Source of the DNA: Methylomonas sp.
GTDB lineage: Bacteria; Pseudomonadota; Gammaproteobacteria; Methylococcales; Methylomonadaceae
Reading direction: 5' to 3'
Assembly (NCBI GenBank): GCA_026989715.1
Contig: JALSIU010000357.1
Span: 1-7,449 of the forward strand
Length of the DNA stretch: 7,449 bases
Made by a program: the position numbers and the translations under genes. Shown one piece after another: positions 4,434 to 7,449 of the stretch (the first letter of the stretch is position 1; the number at the start of each line of letters is the position of its first letter). The notes below the pieces were generated by a model. That model saw only the letters and a program-made list of their open reading frames with translations, ran no database searches and was not told the DNA's origin.

Positions 4434-5690
4434 ATGTACCTTAAACCCTTCCTTTATGTACTGCTATGGGGCTGGCTATTTAATAGCTCTAGCGCGCAGT
4501 CTGAAGAGATACCTGCTGTTGACCATGTGGATTTGATATCCATTGATACAGCATTAAGTTTGTCTGATTTAGTCAATCAGACTTTAGAAAAATACCCTGA
4601 TTATGCCTTGGTTGCAGCAATGCAACAAGAAAGCGAGGCATTGCATGCGCGTGGTCGCAGCTGGATTTCCGGTGCGCCACAATTACAAACTTATTATAAA
4701 GATGATTTTGCCGGTACAGGCACGGGAGCTTATGAATTTGATGGTTCTATACAAGTGCCGGTATGGAACTGGGGGCAACGTGATGCAGGCTTGCAGTTAG
4801 CTGAACAAGCGGCGAACAATACCAATCAGCAGGGGCAAGCGATTAAATTAAAAGTGGCAGGGCTTGTTCGTGAGGTATTGTGGTCATTAAAGCTGGAAGG
4901 CTTACGCTATGACACAGCTAAAAAGGAACTTGCTTTAGCAGAACGATTGTTGGCAACAGTACAACGCCGTGTTGCTTTAGGCGATTTACCTAAGTCAGAT
5001 TTGTTATTGGCTAAAAATAGAGCCTTGCAAAAAAGAGCGGCTTTAATTCAGCAAGAAGCGGCAGTTATGCACACGCGTAAGCGTTATTATTTTTTGACTC
5101 AAACCGATAAAGTGCCGGAGCAGGTTGTTGAAGTAAAAAGTACGATAACAACAATCAATGAGACCCATCCTGCATTAGCCGCCATCAATAGCAAAATTGC
5201 AAAGCAAAAAGCAAAAATGGAGTGGATTCGTGCGCAAGGCTCAGGAAAAACCACCATAGCCATTGGCGGGGTAACAGAAAGAGGGGCGCGTACCGATAGT
5301 GCTATTAATAGCATGGTTTTTGCGGTCAATATTCCTTTTGGTGGCCAGGCTTTTTTAGCACCTAAAATTGCAATTGCTAACCGCAGTTATGTGGCCGCTA
5401 AAGCAGAAAAAGCACATTTATACCGCGCTTTACTGGCACGCTTGCATGAAGCCGAACATACATTAGGTGTTGAATTAGAGCAATCCACACTTGCTCAACA
5501 AATGCAGCTTAATGCACAAGAGCGTTTAAAAATGGCGGATCTTAGTTTTTCGTCCGGAGAGATTAATTTAACCGATTTTTTAATCACACAAACCCAAGCC
5601 TATAGGGCAATTAATAATGCACGAGAAAGTCGTATTCGTTTACAGCGTGACATTGCCTTTTATAATCAAGCCGTAGGAGTCATGCCATGA
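4434..5690 (+). CDS. czcC: TolC-family outer membrane channel of an RND metal efflux system
   Basis: This 418-residue protein is the usual length for CzcC/CusC-type outer membrane factors. A signal peptide spans 1-21 (hydrophobic core then SSSA|QSEE); there is no cysteine at the cleavage point, so it is not lipid-anchored, unlike CusC. The mature part starts with LSLSDLVNQTLEKYPDYALV (41-60), the typical OEP entry helix, then a beta segment (LQTYYKDDF, GSIQVPVWNWGQRDAGL at 104-120), long heptad-like helices (about 120-215), and the second repeat in the same order (VFAVNIPFGGQAFLAPK near 288-304, then helices to the end with LSFSSGEINLTDFL). Three such chains form the periplasm-spanning tunnel. 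The gene starts the operon; its stop overlaps the next start (ATGA). The symbol is by family and position; the metal is not determined. Confidence 0.9.
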   Translation: MYLKPFLYVLLWGWLFNSSSAQSEEIPAVDHVDLISIDTALSLSDLVNQTLEKYPDYALVAAMQQESEALHARGRSWISGAPQLQTYYKDDFAGTGTGAYEFDGSIQVPVWNWGQRDAGLQLAEQAANNTNQQGQAIKLKVAGLVREVLWSLKLEGLRYDTAKKELALAERLLATVQRRVALGDLPKSDLLLAKNRALQKRAALIQQEAAVMHTRKRYYFLTQTDKVPEQVVEVKSTITTINETHPALAAINSKIAKQKAKMEWIRAQGSGKTTIAIGGVTERGARTDSAINSMVFAVNIPFGGQAFLAPKIAIANRSYVAAKAEKAHLYRALLARLHEAEHTLGVELEQSTLAQQMQLNAQERLKMADLSFSSGEINLTDFLITQTQAYRAINNARESRIRLQRDIAFYNQAVGVMP

Positions 5691-6781
5691 GAACAGTAGT
5701 CGTTTTAATCGTTTGTTTTTTAAGTTTGTCGGTATTTGCTGAGCAACAATCTATTAAATTATCTGCCGAGCAAATTGATAATTTAGGCATTAAGCTCGGT
5801 AAGTTACAAAGCGTTACATCAGCACCGCTTTTAGAAGCACCTGCACAAGTGTCTATTCCTGCCGCCAATAAATTCTTTGTCAGTAGCTCTTATGCCGGCT
5901 TGATTACCCGTATTTATGTGAATGTAGGGGATAAAGTTAATAAAAATCAATTATTAGCGACTATAAAAAGTGCTGATTTATTAACTTTACAGCGACACCA
6001 CTTAAGTTCAATCAATGACTTACAGGTGGCTAGAGCAGATTTTGTGCGCGATCAACAGTTGCATAAAGAAGGGGTGATTGCTGAGCGTCGCTGGTTGCAA
6101 ACGAAGACTCGTTATCAGGTGCTTATGGCGCATTTTAATGAGACTCGACAATTGTTAGAGATTTCAGGGGTTGCAGAACAAAATATTAATGATTTGGAAA
6201 AAACGCGTAGATTAAATAGCGAACTCAAGATAATTTCGCCCATTGCAGGTATTTTATTGGAAAGTAATGTGATTGCAGGAGAGCGTGTGGATGCCTTAGC
6301 ACCTTTATTTCGCATTGCTAATCTTGATACGCTTTGGCTGGATATTAGTATTCCGCAACAACATATTGCGCAAGTACATTTAGGCGATCAAGTAATGGTT
6401 GAAGGCAGTGGAGCTACCGCCGAGATTTTTTTAATCGCTAAAAATGTTGATACGCAGAATCAAACCGTTTTGGTGAGAGCTAAAGTCAAGGCGATGCAAG
6501 AGACTATTCGTTTGGGACAAACGGTGAATGTGAAAATTAGCCAAAACAGTACCGCGTCATTATTTAAAGTGCCGCATTCAGCGTTAGCGCAATCTGCAGG
6601 TGTCACTTATCTCTTTGTGCGCAATTCTGGTGGCTTTATGGCTCAAGCCGTTCACGTCGTCGGTCGAGAGCGGCATGAGAGCATTATCAAGGGCAATTAT
6701 TTGCATGCAGGTGTAGATATTGCGGTACAAGGTGCGGTTGCATTAAAAGCCAATTTATTAGGCTTAGGCGGTGATGAATAA
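5687..6781 (+). CDS. czcB: Periplasmic adaptor (membrane fusion protein) of an RND metal efflux system
   Basis: This 364-residue protein has a signal peptide 1-18 (VFA|EQQ). The domains run as a first half lipoyl-like motif (about 62-95, with YAGLITRIYVNVGDKVNKNQ), an alpha-helical hairpin (about 96-175), the second half motif (180-212, ISPIAGILLESNVIAGERV), a beta-barrel (213-286) and a membrane-proximal domain (290-355). This is the HlyD/CzcB adaptor plan; the protein links pump and outer membrane tunnel. It lacks the histidine-rich N-terminal extension seen in Cupriavidus CzcB and the Met-rich extension of CusB, so no metal can be assigned from it; HH at 104-105 in the hairpin is the only histidine pair. 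The start ATG is inside the ATGA overlap with the upstream gene and has AGGAG (5675-5679) seven bases before it. The stop shares a base with the next start. Confidence 0.9.
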   Translation: MRTVVVLIVCFLSLSVFAEQQSIKLSAEQIDNLGIKLGKLQSVTSAPLLEAPAQVSIPAANKFFVSSSYAGLITRIYVNVGDKVNKNQLLATIKSADLLTLQRHHLSSINDLQVARADFVRDQQLHKEGVIAERRWLQTKTRYQVLMAHFNETRQLLEISGVAEQNINDLEKTRRLNSELKIISPIAGILLESNVIAGERVDALAPLFRIANLDTLWLDISIPQQHIAQVHLGDQVMVEGSGATAEIFLIAKNVDTQNQTVLVRAKVKAMQETIRLGQTVNVKISQNSTASLFKVPHSALAQSAGVTYLFVRNSGGFMAQAVHVVGRERHESIIKGNYLHAGVDIAVQGAVALKANLLGLGGDE

Positions 6782-7449
6782 TGGCCGCTTTTATTCGTTT
6801 TGCTTTGACCCAGCGATTATTAATGTTGCTGGTAACCTTACTTTTAATCGGTGGTGGCTATTCGGCCTTTAAACATATTCCGATTGATGCCTTTCCTGAT
6901 GTGTCACCCACTCAGGTAAAAATTATTGTCAAAATGGCGGGCATGCCACCAGAGGAAGTAGAAGCGAGAATTACCGCGCCGATTGAAGTGGAATTATTAG
7001 GTATTCCGCATCAAACCATGTTGCGCTCCATTGCCAAATATTCTTTAACGGATATTACGATTGATTTTGAAGAAGGTACGGATATATTCTGGGCCAGACA
7101 GCAAATTGCTGAGCGTTTAAGTCGCGCATGGGCTAATTTACCGCAAGGAGTTGAAGGCGGTATCGCGCCGATGACCACACCCTTAGGTGAAATGTTTATG
7201 TTTACCATTGAAGGCGGTGATTTGAGCCTAATGGAACGGCGTAGTTTGTTGGACTGGGTGATACGTCCTGCACTACGCACAGTGGCGGGAGTTGCTGATG
7301 TTAATACATTAGGCGGCTTGGTGCGGTCTTTTGCGGTGGTACCTGACAATGCTTTATTAAGTGCGCGTCATATCAGTATTGAGCAATTAGTCAATGCGTT
7401 GCAACGCAATAATCGTAATGATGGTGCTGGGCGATTGAATGAAGGCGAA
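6781..7449 (+). CDS. czcA: RND heavy-metal efflux pump (CzcA/CusA type), 5' part
   Basis: The first 223 residues of what should be a protein of about 1,000 are present; the rest lies beyond the window. TM1 covers about 12-29, followed by HIPIDAFPDVSPTQVKI (32-48), GMPPEEVEARIT (54-65), the HME-type porter segment with IAKYSLTDITIDFEEGTDIFWARQ (84-107), then MTTPLGEMF (131-139) and WVIRPALRTVAGVADVNTLGG (159-179). This set is typical of heavy-metal efflux RND pumps rather than drug pumps such as AcrB. The pump trimer uses the proton gradient to move mono- or divalent metal ions to the adaptor and tunnel. The start is TAATG, overlapping the czcB stop by one base. The residues that would tell Cu/Ag from Co/Zn/Cd pumps (TM4 acidic motif, Met clusters) are not in view. 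Confidence 0.92.
   Translation, partial: MAAFIRFALTQRLLMLLVTLLLIGGGYSAFKHIPIDAFPDVSPTQVKIIVKMAGMPPEEVEARITAPIEVELLGIPHQTMLRSIAKYSLTDITIDFEEGTDIFWARQQIAERLSRAWANLPQGVEGGIAPMTTPLGEMFMFTIEGGDLSLMERRSLLDWVIRPALRTVAGVADVNTLGGLVRSFAVVPDNALLSARHISIEQLVNALQRNNRNDGAGRLNEGE

Noticed and set aside
7011..7349. 112-residue minus-strand open frame inside the pump gene
   Set aside because: The plus strand encodes conserved RND porter motifs throughout; the minus frame shows nothing recognisable.

Overview
The window looks like chromosomal DNA from a gammaproteobacterium, probably a sulfur-oxidising or methane-oxidising type. The pointers are a DsrH/TusB-DsrC pair, an Hsp15 very close to the enteric form, short intergenic gaps and an AT-leaning base composition. 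The species cannot be fixed from the sequence. I see no mobile element, CRISPR array, tRNA or rRNA.

Layout. (1) 1-500, + strand: the end of a dsrH/tusB gene overlaps dsrC, whose product carries both C-terminal redox cysteines and not just the one of E. coli TusE. (2) 521-1262, - strand: a single-domain rhodanese followed 4 bp later by hslR (Hsp15). This pair converges on dsrC with a 20-bp gap and no convincing terminator. (3) 1263-1417: a divergent promoter region. (4) 1418-3740, + strand: a probable operon of a small four-helix membrane protein (DUF6394 type), a two-helix potassium-channel-like protein with two RCK/TrkA-N domains, and a 50-residue protein that is a stand-alone version of the Cys-rich metal-binding domain normally found at the N-terminus of Cu-transporting P-type ATPases. 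(5) 3812-4213: a small secreted protein, possibly a CzcI-like accessory factor, ending in a hairpin terminator. (6) 4434-7449, + strand: an RND heavy-metal efflux operon, with an outer-membrane channel (CzcC type), a periplasmic adaptor (CzcB type) and the start of the inner-membrane pump (CzcA type), which runs off the window. The three genes overlap by 1-4 bp, so they are translationally coupled.

How the genes work together. The left end handles protein-bound sulfur (DsrH, DsrC, perhaps the rhodanese). The right end forms a CBA tripartite complex that pumps metal ions from periplasm or cytoplasm across the outer membrane, with the small secreted protein as a likely helper. Between them, the DUF6394/channel/Cys-rich-peptide group is the least described part. 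The channel is built like GsuK (one pore module and two Rossmann RCK domains per chain), its selectivity filter departs from the classical sequence, and the gene order suggests that the membrane partner and the metal-binding peptide serve the same process. That link is inference from gene order alone.
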